A DNA stretch of 64,000 bases, from assembly GCF_042139015.1 (NCBI RefSeq), contig NZ_JBHIKY010000014.1:1-64000 (forward strand), given 5' to 3'. Positions within the stretch are counted from its first letter, which is position 1, and each line of letters begins with the position of its first letter. The position numbers and the translations under genes are program-made. The notes below the pieces were generated by a model that was given only the letters and a program-made list of their open reading frames with translations, made no database searches and was not told the origin of the DNA. This document shows positions 41,174-50,276 of this stretch, in pieces. This DNA is from JBHIKY01 sp042139015 (GTDB taxonomy: Bacteria; Bacillota; Bacilli; Bacillales; Marinococcaceae).

Positions 41174-42721
41174 CTACAAGTGGATTTTATCAGTTTCCTG
41201 CTTCGTCCAGTTTTTACGGTTCATTACGCGGTTCACTGCATTAATATAGGCTTTTGCCGAAGCTTCAAGCACATCATGAGCAGTACCGCGTCCTGTCGTT
41301 TCGTGGCCTTCATACTCTACTTTTACAAAAACTTCAGCCAGTGCGTCACGTCCACCGGTAATCGATTGAATGCGGTAGTCTTTCAAATGAGCTTCTCCGC
41401 CGATGATTCGTCCGAGCGTATTGTATACCGCTTCTACACTCCCGGAGCCAGTGGCAGCCTCCTGAACAAGTTCATCTTGAGGATTTCGCATTGTAATCGT
41501 TGCTGTCGGAATATTATTCGTGCCATAATTCACCTGCAGCGCTTCTACTTCATAATATTTAACGGCTTCACCGGCTTTTTCCTCAGTCATAAGAGCAAAA
41601 ATGTCTTCATCCGTAACTTCTTTCTTCTTATCGGCAAGGCTTTTGAATGCTTTAAAGACTTTATTCAGCTCTTCTTCCGTAGCATTGTAGCCAAGCGCCA
41701 GAATCTTTTCCTTAAAGGCGTGACGGCCTGAATGCTTTCCGAGTACGAGGTTATTGGAAGCAACCCCGACAAGATCTGGAGTGATAATTTCATACGTGGT
41801 CTTTTCCTTCAGCACGCCGTCCTGATGAATACCTGCTTCATGTGCAAAGGCATTATCCCCAACCACTGCTTTATTTTTTGGAACCACCATTCCTGTCAGC
41901 TTGCTGACGAGTGCGCTGGTACGTTTAATTTCATTAAGAGTTAAACCTGTTTCAGCTTTATAAAAATCATTTCTGATTTTAAGAGCCACCGCAATCTCCT
42001 CTAAAGAAGCATTTCCGGCACGCTCGCCAATGCCATTAATCGTTCCCTCAACCTGCCCTGCCCCTGCTTCAATCGCTGCAAGAGAATTTGCTGTAGCCAT
42101 CCCGAGATCATCATGGCAGTGCGTAGAGAAGATCGCTTTGTCGCTGTTCGGCACATTTTCACGAATATATGTGAACATATGGCGGATTTCCTCCTGTGTA
42201 ATAAACCCAACCGTATCCGGCAGATTAATTACTTCAGCCCCTGCATCAATTACTTTTTCAATAATTTTCACGAGAAAATCGAGATCTGAGCGACAGGCAT
42301 CCTCGGCAGACCATTGGACGTGCGGAAATCTTTGTTTGGCATATTTGACTGAATCGACCGCATTTTCGATCACTTGATCAGGTGTCATGCGGAGTTTGTG
42401 GGTCATGTGAATAGGAGAGGTGGCAATAAAGACGTGCAGTCTCGGTTCTGCCCCTCCTTTTAACGCCTCCCACGACGCATCAATTTCTTTTTTTATGGAA
42501 CGGGACAGGCCGGTAACGGAGCTTCCTTTTACTGTTTCTGCAATCGTTTTTACTGATTGAAAGTCTCCTTCAGAAGCAGCCGGGAAACCGGCCTCGATAA
42601 TATCTACACCGAGGCGTTCCAGCTGTTTTGCAATCTGCATTTTCTCTTCGAAATTCAAATTCACACCGGGGGACTGTTCCCCATCACGAAGCGTCGTGTC
42701 AAAGACGTTAATTTTTCGCAC
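41174..42721 (-). CDS. leuA: 2-isopropylmalate synthase
   Basis: LeuA condenses acetyl-CoA and 2-ketoisovalerate, the first leucine-specific step, and is usually feedback-inhibited by leucine. The 515-residue protein has the DRE-TIM motif DTTLRDGEQSPGVNLN (8-23), the metal histidines in FSTHCHDDLGMATANS (about 200), and the C-terminal regulatory domain (about 390-505). It starts with GTG at 42721, inside the last codons of ilvC (14-bp overlap), with AAAGGAG nine or so bases upstream. Confidence 0.96.
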   Translation of the reverse strand: MRKINVFDTTLRDGEQSPGVNLNFEEKMQIAKQLERLGVDIIEAGFPAASEGDFQSVKTIAETVKGSSVTGLSRSIKKEIDASWEALKGGAEPRLHVFIATSPIHMTHKLRMTPDQVIENAVDSVKYAKQRFPHVQWSAEDACRSDLDFLVKIIEKVIDAGAEVINLPDTVGFITQEEIRHMFTYIRENVPNSDKAIFSTHCHDDLGMATANSLAAIEAGAGQVEGTINGIGERAGNASLEEIAVALKIRNDFYKAETGLTLNEIKRTSALVSKLTGMVVPKNKAVVGDNAFAHEAGIHQDGVLKEKTTYEIITPDLVGVASNNLVLGKHSGRHAFKEKILALGYNATEEELNKVFKAFKSLADKKKEVTDEDIFALMTEEKAGEAVKYYEVEALQVNYGTNNIPTATITMRNPQDELVQEAATGSGSVEAVYNTLGRIIGGEAHLKDYRIQSITGGRDALAEVFVKVEYEGHETTGRGTAHDVLEASAKAYINAVNRVMNRKNWTKQETDKIHL

Positions 42722-43730
42722 TACCCACCACTCCTTTAGAATTACCTTTCACAAACGGCATCATTTCACGCAGTTCACGGCCGACTCTTTCAATCTGGTG
42801 GCTTCTTTCCCGTTCATTTGTTGCATTAAATTCTGGACGGTTCGCCTGATTTTCAAGAATCCAGCCTTTTGCAAAACGACCGGTCTGGATATCAGTCAAA
42901 ATGTCGCGCATAGCAGCTTTTGTGTCTTCGGTAATGACACGCGGGCCAGCCTGGAAGTCTCCCCACTGAGCTGTGTCAGAAATAGAATAACGCATTCCTT
43001 CTAGGCCGTTTTCATAAAGAAGGTCTACAATAAGCTTCATTTCATGGAGGCATTCGAAATAGGCAACCTCTGGCTGATACCCCGCATCGACGAGAGTTTC
43101 AAAGCCTGCTTTAATTAATGCAGAGGTACCGCCGCACAGTACTGCCTGCTCACCGAAAAGGTCCGTTTCGGTTTCTTCCTGGAAGGATGTTTCCAGAATA
43201 CCTGCACGTCCGGCCCCGATTTGTTTTGCGTACGCAAGTGCTGTATCTTTCGCGCGTCCTGTCGCATCCTGGTGAACAGCAATAAGTGCCGGTACGCCTG
43301 CTCCGTCTTCAAAGGTGCGGCGGACGATATGTCCCGGCCCTTTCGGAGCAACCATAAATACGTCAACATCAGATGGAGGAACTACCTGGTTAAAATGAAT
43401 ATTAAAACCGTGGGCAAATGCAAGTGCTTTTCCTTCCGCGAGCTCAGGCTCAATTTCGTTTTTATAAATTGTCGGCTGATACTCATCCGGAAGCAGGATC
43501 ATGATAACGTCTGCTTTAGCAGATGCTTCTCGCACACTCAGCACGTTGAAACCGTCTTCTGTTGCCTGGTCCCAGGATTTTCCCCGGCGCAGCCCAACTA
43601 CTACATCGACGCCGCTTTCGCGGAGGTTTTGTGCGTGGGCGTGTCCTTGAGATCCATACCCTACGATTGCTACTGTCTTTCCCTGCAGAAGTCCTTCGTT
43701 TACATCCCCGTTATAAAATACTTTAGCCAT
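42708..43730 (-). CDS. ilvC: Ketol-acid reductoisomerase
   Basis: IlvC isomerises and reduces acetolactate/acetohydroxybutyrate. The 340-residue class I enzyme has the NADPH motif VAIVGYGSQGHAHAQNLRES (about 20-39), catalytic metal residues in FGEQAVLCGG and CLHEMKLIVDLLYENG, and GPRVITEDTK. AAAGGAGAG lies upstream of the ATG. It lies between ilvH and leuA in the ilvBHC-leuABCD operon. Confidence 0.97.
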   Translation of the reverse strand: MAKVFYNGDVNEGLLQGKTVAIVGYGSQGHAHAQNLRESGVDVVVGLRRGKSWDQATEDGFNVLSVREASAKADVIMILLPDEYQPTIYKNEIEPELAEGKALAFAHGFNIHFNQVVPPSDVDVFMVAPKGPGHIVRRTFEDGAGVPALIAVHQDATGRAKDTALAYAKQIGAGRAGILETSFQEETETDLFGEQAVLCGGTSALIKAGFETLVDAGYQPEVAYFECLHEMKLIVDLLYENGLEGMRYSISDTAQWGDFQAGPRVITEDTKAAMRDILTDIQTGRFAKGWILENQANRPEFNATNERERSHQIERVGRELREMMPFVKGNSKGVVGSAKN

Positions 43731-43823
43731 GATTCACTCTCTCCTTTTGTGTTGTTTAATATTTTAAGATCACCAGCTGCAGCGGTCATTCAGTTTGGTT
43801 GATGACTTACAATTGGAGCTTTC

Positions 43824-44345
43824 TTAATTAATAATGGAATACTTCGGATTTTCAAAAACGCTTTTTTTCGTACCCCGCTTAAATGCGGTTATACCGGTGC
43901 GGGCCAGCTCTTTTATGCCATATGGCTTTAAGAGATCAATCAGCGCTTCTACCTTCTGCTGATCCCCCGTCACCTGAAGGGTCACACTTTCTCTGCCTAC
44001 ATCAATAATCGATGCACGGAAAGGCTCCGCTAACGCTGATATTTCTCCGCGATGCTGCGGTGCTGCCACTACTTTGATTAAGGCGAGCTCTCTCGCTACA
44101 ATCGCTTCATCGGTAATATCGCGTACCTTCAGGACATCGACCTGTTTGTTCAACTGCTTAATCACCTGGTCAAGAGCGCGGTGATCATCTACATTTACTA
44201 CAAATGTCATCCGGGAAACAGAAGGGTTTTCCGTCATGCCTACAGTGATACTTTCAATATTGAAATGGCGCCGCGCAAACAATCCGGTGATCCGGTTCAT
44301 GACACCGGATGTGTTATTTACCGTCGCGATGATGGTTCGTTTCAT
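43824..44345 (-). CDS. ilvH: Acetolactate synthase small (regulatory) subunit
   Basis: IlvH (IlvN) activates IlvB and gives it valine sensitivity. The 173-residue protein has the N-terminal ACT domain (TIIATVNNTSGVMNRITGLF) with RRHFNIESITVG, and the C-terminal regulatory domain. Its ATG overlaps the ilvB stop (ATGA). Confidence 0.95.
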   Translation of the reverse strand: MKRTIIATVNNTSGVMNRITGLFARRHFNIESITVGMTENPSVSRMTFVVNVDDHRALDQVIKQLNKQVDVLKVRDITDEAIVARELALIKVVAAPQHRGEISALAEPFRASIIDVGRESVTLQVTGDQQKVEALIDLLKPYGIKELARTGITAFKRGTKKSVFENPKYSIIN

Positions 44346-46069
44346 GGCTTAATTCCCTCCATTTCTTGATGCCCCTTGCCAGGAGCAATCATCGGATAAA
44401 CATTTTCTGTTTTATGAACTCTACAGTCCATCAGCACTGGGCCGTCGTAAGCTAATGCCTCACGGAGCGTTTCCTGCATTTCCTTATCGCTTTCTACCTT
44501 CCATCCCTTGATACTGTAGGCTTCCGCCATTTTGACGAAATCCGGCTGAATCGGAAAGAGGGAATTAGAATAGCGTTCTTCATAAAACAGCTGCTGCCAT
44601 TGTCTGACCATACCAAGTGATGCGTTGTTGACAAGTATAATTTTTACTGGCAGGTTTAACTCCTGCAGCACCGACATTTCCTGTGCTGTCATTTGAAAAC
44701 CGGCATCGCCGAGAATCGCCACCACCTGCTTATTCGGTTCTGCAAACTGAGCGCCGATCGCAGAAGGGAAACCAAATCCCATCGTGCCGAGCCCACCTGA
44801 GGTTACCCACATGTTCGGTTTATCAAATTTGTAATACTGAGCCGCCCACATCTGATGCTGGCCGACATCTGTAGTAACGACCGCTTCTCCCTCTGTTTCC
44901 TCATAAATCATTTCCATGAGGCGCTGTGGCTTCACGATTCCCTCTTCGTTCTTATACCAAAGTGGATATTCTCTCTTCCAGCCGTTCAGCGTCTCTTTCC
45001 ATTCCGTACAGTCACACGGCTCTGCATCGACTTCATTCAGCATCCTAAGTGCTTCTTTTGCGTCTCCGACAACCGGAATCTGAGTTTCGATATTTTTGCC
45101 GATCTCTGCCGGGTCGATATCAATATGAGCAACTTTTGCGTTCGGTGCAAAGTGCTTGAGATTACCTGTCACACGGTCGTCAAAGCGGGCACCGACGCTG
45201 ATTAGAAGATCGCATTTGTGAAGCGCCATGTTAGAGGAGTACGTTCCATGCATACCTGCCATTCCAAGGAACAATTCATGATTTCCAGGGAAGGCACCAA
45301 GTCCCAGCAGAGTACTCGCAACCGGAATCTGCTGCTTTTCAATATATTTCAGCAACTCTTCGGAAGCTCCGGCATGAAGAACGCCTGCACCTGTCAAGAT
45401 GACTGGCTGTTTTGCAGTTTTCACTGCCTCTGTTAATTTTTTAATCTGAAGTTTATTCGGCACCACAGTAGGCTGGTACCCCGGCAGATTGACAGCCGGA
45501 TCATAATTGAAAAATCCCGTGGCCACCGACACGTCCTTAGGAAGATCGATTAATACCGGCCCCGGACGTCCTGTCGTCGCAATATGAAAGGCCTCTTTGA
45601 TAACTCTTGGCAGTTCATCGACATCACGAACCTGATAGTTATGCTTCGTAATCGGCATTGTCACTCCAATGACGTCCGCCTCCTGAAAAGCGTCAGTGCC
45701 GATCACACTTGTAGCAACCTGACCGGTAATGACCACGAGCGGCAGGGAATCAATCATGGCGTCAGCAATTCCTGTTACGACATTAGTTGCTCCAGGGCCG
45801 GATGTTACGACACAGACCCCCGGCTTGCCGGAAACTCTCGCATACCCTTCAGCAGCGTGTATGGCTCCCTGTTCATGACGGGCGAGAATATGGCGGATGC
45901 CGGTACGATAGATTTCATCGTACGTCGGCAATATCGCCCCGCCCGGATACCCGAAGATGACATCGACGCTTTCCCTCGCCAATGCCTGGATGAGCATACT
46001 CGACCCTGACATTTCTTGATTTTCCACTTTCAACTCTCGACCATCCATTTCTTTCATCTTCGGACTCAT
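44342..46069 (-). CDS. ilvB: Acetolactate synthase large (catalytic) subunit
   Basis: IlvB is the TPP-dependent enzyme starting branched-chain amino-acid synthesis. The 575-residue protein has FGYPGGAILPTYD (about 39), the catalytic-Glu region ARHEQGAIHAAEGYARVSG, and the TPP-binding stretch VAILGDAGFQMTAQE ending near NNASLGMVRQWQ (about 435-490). GGAGG lies nine bases before the ATG at 46069. A leucine T-box leader precedes it. Confidence 0.96.
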   Translation of the reverse strand: MSPKMKEMDGRELKVENQEMSGSSMLIQALARESVDVIFGYPGGAILPTYDEIYRTGIRHILARHEQGAIHAAEGYARVSGKPGVCVVTSGPGATNVVTGIADAMIDSLPLVVITGQVATSVIGTDAFQEADVIGVTMPITKHNYQVRDVDELPRVIKEAFHIATTGRPGPVLIDLPKDVSVATGFFNYDPAVNLPGYQPTVVPNKLQIKKLTEAVKTAKQPVILTGAGVLHAGASEELLKYIEKQQIPVASTLLGLGAFPGNHELFLGMAGMHGTYSSNMALHKCDLLISVGARFDDRVTGNLKHFAPNAKVAHIDIDPAEIGKNIETQIPVVGDAKEALRMLNEVDAEPCDCTEWKETLNGWKREYPLWYKNEEGIVKPQRLMEMIYEETEGEAVVTTDVGQHQMWAAQYYKFDKPNMWVTSGGLGTMGFGFPSAIGAQFAEPNKQVVAILGDAGFQMTAQEMSVLQELNLPVKIILVNNASLGMVRQWQQLFYEERYSNSLFPIQPDFVKMAEAYSIKGWKVESDKEMQETLREALAYDGPVLMDCRVHKTENVYPMIAPGKGHQEMEGIKP

Positions 46070-46133
46070 TGTTCGTATCCTCCTTATGATCTATAATTTT
46101 TCTCCCTGTTTTCACAATCTATCTATTGACAAT

Positions 46134-46205
46134 AAAAAAAGAAATCCTCCCACCCTGTCCGGCCAGTTTTATATCTGGCCGAAGGGGTGAAAAGATTTCT
46201 TTTCA
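46134..46205 (-). terminator. Regulated terminator of the ilv T-box
   Basis: AGAAATC and GATTTCT, with inner arms CACCCCT/GGGTG and CGGCCAG/CTGGCCG, form a long stem followed by TTTTTTTT on the minus strand. Confidence 0.85.
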
Positions 46206-46445
46206 CGGTACCACCCTTCTTCACGGCATAAGCCGCCTCAGCGACAGTTTTCACTGTCATCACCTGATAACGGGAGAAGATGTGTAAGTCTCCGCCCGGC
46301 CTCTGCTACTAGCTCAGCTTTCACATAGGCACTCTGAGGTGAGTTCATTTCCGGGGGTACCGCCGTTTCTCAGCTGCAACGGCTCTCTGTAGATACCAAT
46401 TACGAAAATTACTTTTCCTCTTCTGCGTGTTAACATAGTTAATTG
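46134..46445 (-). promoter_or_regulatory. T-box leader (leucine) of the ilv-leu operon
   Basis: The T-box core AGGGTGGTACCGTGAAA lies at 46217-46201 (minus strand), upstream of a terminator. A specifier-loop sequence GAACTCACC gives CTC (leucine) at 46343-46341. This is the standard control of ilv-leu operons in bacilli: uncharged tRNA-Leu promotes read-through. Confidence 0.92.
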
Positions 46446-46459
46446 TAATTTTTAAGAAT

Positions 46460-47365
46460 TCAGCCGACTCCGGCCTCTTTTTCTTGAGTATAAACCTTTA
46501 CGCCATCCTGTACAACCTTACTGCGAAATGCTTCGAGCAGAAGCTTAGTTTCGGTGCCCGGTTTTCCATCTCCAATGATGCGTCCATCTACCTTCACTAC
46601 AGCGATAACCTCTGCCGCAGTGCCGGTGAGAAACACTTCATCAGCGGTGTACACATCATGGCGGGTAAAAGGTTCTTCCTTCACATTATATCCTATATCC
46701 CTTGCCATTTCTACAATAGCATTACGGGTAATTCCTTCTAATGCACCGATATAGCCCGGAGGTGTAATTAAAGTACCGTCTCTGTAAATGAACACATTAT
46801 CTGCAGAGCCTTCTGCGACATAGCCTTCGGTGTTGAGCATTAATGCTTCACTGACACCGGCCAGGCCGGCTTCAAGCTTGACAAGTATATTGTTCAGATA
46901 ATTTAACGACTTCACTTTTGGACTCAGAACATCCGGACGGTTACGACGAGTAGCAACTGTCACGATCTCAAGGCCATTTTCGTAAAATTCCTTTGGATAA
47001 ATGGCAAGCTCTTCGGCGATGACAATGATCTGCGGCTCAGAGCACGAGGACGGATCGAGTCCCAGGTTGCCGACACCGCGGGAGACGACTAGTCGAATGT
47101 ACGCGTCGTTCAGTTGATTTTTCCGCAGAGTTTCCACGATGATCTCCTGCATTTCCTCCATCGTATTTGGAATATCGAGCATAATAGATTTTGCTGAATT
47201 GTATAGGCGGATAAGATGCTCTTCCAGCTTATAGACATTTCCATTGTAGACCCTGATCCCTTCGAAGACTCCGTCTCCGTAAAGAAAGCCGTGATCATAC
47301 ACTGAAATCTTAGCATCCTCTTTCCTTACAAATTCACCGCTTAAATAAATCCACTGCTCCTCCAC
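46460..47365 (-). CDS. ilvE: Branched-chain amino acid aminotransferase (class IV)
   Basis: IlvE transaminates the 2-keto acids of Val, Leu and Ile. The 301-residue fold type IV PLP enzyme has FLYGDGVFEGIRVYNGNVYK (about 27-46), the PLP lysine in SPKVKSLNYLNN (about 158) and EGSADNVFIY with the downstream GITRNAIVEMA. I chose the GTG at 47365 (VEEQWIYLSGEF) because AGGGGTGA stands seven bases upstream; longer frames to 47551 lack a site. It lies upstream of the ilv T-box, so it is transcribed before, and not controlled by, that switch. Confidence 0.93.
   Translation of the reverse strand: MEEQWIYLSGEFVRKEDAKISVYDHGFLYGDGVFEGIRVYNGNVYKLEEHLIRLYNSAKSIMLDIPNTMEEMQEIIVETLRKNQLNDAYIRLVVSRGVGNLGLDPSSCSEPQIIVIAEELAIYPKEFYENGLEIVTVATRRNRPDVLSPKVKSLNYLNNILVKLEAGLAGVSEALMLNTEGYVAEGSADNVFIYRDGTLITPPGYIGALEGITRNAIVEMARDIGYNVKEEPFTRHDVYTADEVFLTGTAAEVIAVVKVDGRIIGDGKPGTETKLLLEAFRSKVVQDGVKVYTQEKEAGVG
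46487..46515 (-). promoter_or_regulatory. Sigma-A promoter match within the ilvE 3' end, for the ilv T-box operon
   Basis: TTGTAC (46515-46510) and TATACT (46492-46487) are 17 bases apart on the minus strand. They lie in the last codons of ilvE, about 45 bp before the T-box Stem I. Confidence 0.45.
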
Positions 47366-47596
47366 TTCTAAATCACCCCTGATGTCCATTCCATCCATCG
47401 CTGCGGTAAAATAATATGCACCCTGTACTTTCGGGGCAGGCATTTGTATTTCTGTTAGCGACAAAACGTGTTTGACGTTTATAATACGCCGATTGAGAGG
47501 CGCGGTCAACCACTTTTTATAAATTATTAGACGATTCGGATTAATGTGCATCTTTATGAATGCGTTTACACACTTCTTATATATGGAATAAGGCCA

Positions 47597-47630
47597 AACA
47601 AAAAAACTTCACCGGCATGCGCGGGAAGTT
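47597..47630 (-). terminator. Terminator of the tRNA-Arg gene
   Basis: GAACTTC and GAAGTT pair with an inner GCGCATGCC segment, followed by TTTTTTT on the minus strand. It lies 20 bp downstream of the tRNA. Confidence 0.7.
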
Positions 47631-47649
47631 CTGGTTAATTTTATAAAAG

Positions 47650-47726
<77 letters not shown>

Positions 47727-48255
47727 ATAACGTATACTTATTATACGATCGGCTTTTGCGACAAGTTTAATAATAGTATATTCCGTTTTTGAAGTCAACC
47801 TTATTTTCGAGCATACCAGCTAAGTATATGAATTAAAGCGGGCTGATTGCAGTACGAATTCCCCCAGCCATACGGTCGAGGCTGCTGAAAAAGTACTGTC
47901 GTGGAAAAAATGTCTGTTAATCTTAATAGCTGAATTTTAGACTTTTTTATTTGTTAAAGCAATTGATCACCCCAGCGCAAACTCGTTTGCTATGCTCTGA
48001 TCAACCTCTCTTGCTATTTCCGGTGGTTAGCTGAAGCGCTGACGCGGAAAGCATCCGCAAGCAGCATATTGATAAGCATGCCGGCCAGCCACAGCTGGTT
48101 CTATGAACACTGGTTCCGCTATTTTCTTTAAACAGCACAGATTGATTAAATAACGAATCTCATGTCCACATTCGTTCCATCTTCCTGGATTTCGTTCAAG
48201 GCTACAATGCTCTGGAGTAAGCCGGAGGATGACGAAGGAATCGGTCTCAATTTGA
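47727..48255. other. Intergenic region between tRNA-Arg and ysnB
   Basis: No gene is supportable. The frame at 48027-48359 on the minus strand overlaps ysnB out of phase and has no ribosome-binding site. The region holds copy B of the GGCTGCTGAAAAAGT repeat element and a CGCGGAAAGCATCCGC motif near 48040. Confidence 0.6.
47880..48010. mobile_element. MITE-like element, copy B
   Basis: It starts with GGCTGCTGAAAAAGTACT and contains CGCAAACTCGTTTGCT and GATCAACC in the same relative positions as copy A (897-1071). The right inverted end is not recognisable, so this copy is probably decayed. Confidence 0.4.
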
Positions 48256-48771
48256 TTACTCCATGGAAAAGCTTTGTCGCATATCTGAAATTTCTTCTCC
48301 GGATATCCTTTCCAGAAAAGAAACCGTGCACAGTTTGTCCACGACGCTGACAACAGCATACGTTTGTTCTCGCCGTCCTCTTGGCAGCAACAGGCTGCCC
48401 GGGTTTATAAAAATAACCTTATTTTCTTGAAATGCTTCAGCAATGTGACTATGGCCAAAGCATGCGATCGCTGCTTCCTCTTCTTCTGCTTTATAAGAAA
48501 GTGGAACATTGGTCATTTTTACGTTGTAAAGATGGCCGTGAGTAACCATAACATTGATCCCTTTTACTTCTTTGGTAAGGTACTCTTGGAATTCGCCCGG
48601 AATATCACAGTTTCCTTCTACCACAAAAGCACCTTTCCAAACCGGAGATGATGCACGAAGCTCCGAGTCCCCGCAGTGAAAAACAGCGTCCATTTCGTCT
48701 ATGTGACGATCAATCACTTCCTGAAGCTCCTGTTGGCTCCCGTGACTGTCACTGAGAATCAAACATTTCAT
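48256..48771 (-). CDS. ysnB: YsnB, YfcE-type calcineurin-like metallophosphoesterase
   Basis: The 171-residue protein has the metallophosphoesterase metal motifs in order: LILSDSHGSQQEL (D-x-H), FHCGDSELR (G-D), VEGNCD (G-N-C/H-D), VTHGHLYNV and FGHSHIAEA (G-H-x-H). It belongs to the YfcE/MJ0936 group of small phosphodiesterases, with unknown physiological substrate. It follows rdgB by 20 bp and is probably in the rph-rdgB-ysnB operon, as in B. subtilis. Confidence 0.9.
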   Translation of the reverse strand: MKCLILSDSHGSQQELQEVIDRHIDEMDAVFHCGDSELRASSPVWKGAFVVEGNCDIPGEFQEYLTKEVKGINVMVTHGHLYNVKMTNVPLSYKAEEEEAAIACFGHSHIAEAFQENKVIFINPGSLLLPRGRREQTYAVVSVVDKLCTVSFLERISGEEISDMRQSFSME

Positions 48772-48791
48772 TGTACCTCTACGCTCCTTTA

Positions 48792-49385
48792 TCAGCCGTG
48801 AAACAGATCGGACCAGTAATAATTCAGCTTTTTGAGCGCTTCATACCGGTGGCTGATTGCATTTTTTTCTTCAGGCGTCAGCTCGGCCATCGTCTTATTT
48901 TTTTCTGGGACAAAAAACACAGGATCGTATCCAAATCCGCCGGTACCTTTCTCTGCTTCAGCGATTCGTCCCTCGCAGGTTCCGCGGACCACCAATGTTT
49001 CCTTGTCCGGAACAGCTACGGCAATCGCACAAACAAATCTGGCTGTGCGTTCTTCGGAAGGCGCACCGTCCAGCTCGTGAAGCAGTTTATTGATATTGGC
49101 TTTATCATCTTTCTCTGGGCCGGCATACCGGGCAGAATAAACACCAGGTCCGCCCTGGAGAGCATCCACTTCAAGCCCGGAGTCATCAGCTGCCGCAGGA
49201 AATCCGAAGGTTTTCATTACCGCTTCTGCTTTTAGAGCAGCGTTTTCCTCAAAGGTGACTCCGGTTTCTTCAATATCAGCCATTTTAATGTCCAGCAAAG
49301 ACTTCACTTCTGCTTTACCCTTTAACAGCTCACGGAACTCGCGGATTTTTCCTTCATTTTTTGTAGCAATTACAATTGTATTCAT
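48792..49385 (-). CDS. rdgB: dITP/XTP pyrophosphatase (RdgB/HAM1)
   Basis: RdgB removes dITP and XTP from the nucleotide pool. The 197-residue protein has the HAM1 signature: IVIATKNEGKIREFREL (4-20), TFEENAALKAEAVMK, the catalytic ADDSGLEVDALQGGPGVYSA (about 67-86) and GFGYDPVFFVPEKNKT with SHRYEALKK near the end. I chose ATG 49385, adjacent to the rph stop, because AAGGA lies eight bases upstream. Confidence 0.94.
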   Translation of the reverse strand: MNTIVIATKNEGKIREFRELLKGKAEVKSLLDIKMADIEETGVTFEENAALKAEAVMKTFGFPAAADDSGLEVDALQGGPGVYSARYAGPEKDDKANINKLLHELDGAPSEERTARFVCAIAVAVPDKETLVVRGTCEGRIAEAEKGTGGFGYDPVFFVPEKNKTMAELTPEEKNAISHRYEALKKLNYYWSDLFHG

Positions 49386-49386
49386 A

Positions 49387-50151
49387 TCAACGGTCCTTCT
49401 TTTCAAGGAAAGTGCCGATGCGGGAACCGGTCTCTCCGAGCACTTCCTGTTGAATTAAAAATAATTCCTGAATTCCCTTTTCTCCGAGGTCTAAGAGACG
49501 GTTCAGCTGAGAACGATTGTAGGAAGCTTCTTCTCCGGTGCCCTGCAGTTCTACAAACTCTCCATTTCCTGTTAAGACAATATTCATGTCCACGCTCGCT
49601 GACGCATCCTCTTTGTAGCATAAATCGAGAATCTCTTCTTGTTCGGCTGTCACTCCGACAGAAATGGCCGCCAAATAATCCTTTACGGGAAGCTGTTTTA
49701 TTTTATTTCGATCCACACATGTTTGAAGGGCCATTACCATCGCCACAAACGCCCCGGTAATTGCAGCGGTTCTCGTGCCGCCATCCGCCTGAATTACATC
49801 GCAGTCGACCCAGATAGTCCTTTCTCCGATGGCAGTGAGATCAACTACAGAGCGGAGTGCCCTGCCGATTAACCGTTGAATTTCCATTGTTCGGCCGCTC
49901 AGTTTGCCTTTTGCTGCTTCGCGGATATTACGTTTTTCTGTGGCTCTCGGCAGCATGGAATATTCTGCTGCAATCCAGCCTCTTCCTTCATTTCTCATAA
50001 ACGGCGGGACCCTGTCTTCCACACTAGCTGTACAAATTACTTTCGTTTCCCCGACTGTGATTAGGACACTTCCCTCCGGGTGCTTCAAAAATTCCGTGTC
50101 TATCGTTACAGGCCGTAATTCATCGGCCATTCTTCCATCTAGTCGTGCCAT
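49387..50151 (-). CDS. rph: Ribonuclease PH
   Basis: RNase PH is a phosphorolytic 3'-5' exonuclease that trims tRNA 3' ends. The 254-residue protein has RPVTIDTEFLKHPEGSVLI, the phosphate-binding GRTMEIQRLIGRALRSVVDL (about 86-105) and the CDVIQADGGTRTAAITGA signature (about 116). ATG 50151 is chosen because GGGAGGT lies seven bases upstream. Confidence 0.95.
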   Translation of the reverse strand: MARLDGRMADELRPVTIDTEFLKHPEGSVLITVGETKVICTASVEDRVPPFMRNEGRGWIAAEYSMLPRATEKRNIREAAKGKLSGRTMEIQRLIGRALRSVVDLTAIGERTIWVDCDVIQADGGTRTAAITGAFVAMVMALQTCVDRNKIKQLPVKDYLAAISVGVTAEQEEILDLCYKEDASASVDMNIVLTGNGEFVELQGTGEEASYNRSQLNRLLDLGEKGIQELFLIQQEVLGETGSRIGTFLEKKDR

Positions 50152-50212
50152 ATGTGCGACCTCCCTAATCCTCAACCAATTATGTCTTTGAGTATATTTT
50201 TGTTCGACTCAT

Positions 50213-50239
50213 AAAAACAAGGCAGCACGGCCGCCTTGT
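50213..50239 (-). terminator. Terminator of gerM
   Basis: ACAAGGCGGC and GCTGCCTTGT pair across a short loop, followed by TTTTTA on the minus strand. It separates gerM from rph. Confidence 0.7.
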
Positions 50240-50276
50240 CTATGCGCGTATGATTATAGCAGATTAACGTCCTTTT

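Noticed and set aside
48027..48359. 110-codon frame on the minus strand
   Set aside because: It overlaps ysnB out of phase, has no start signal and no recognisable domain.
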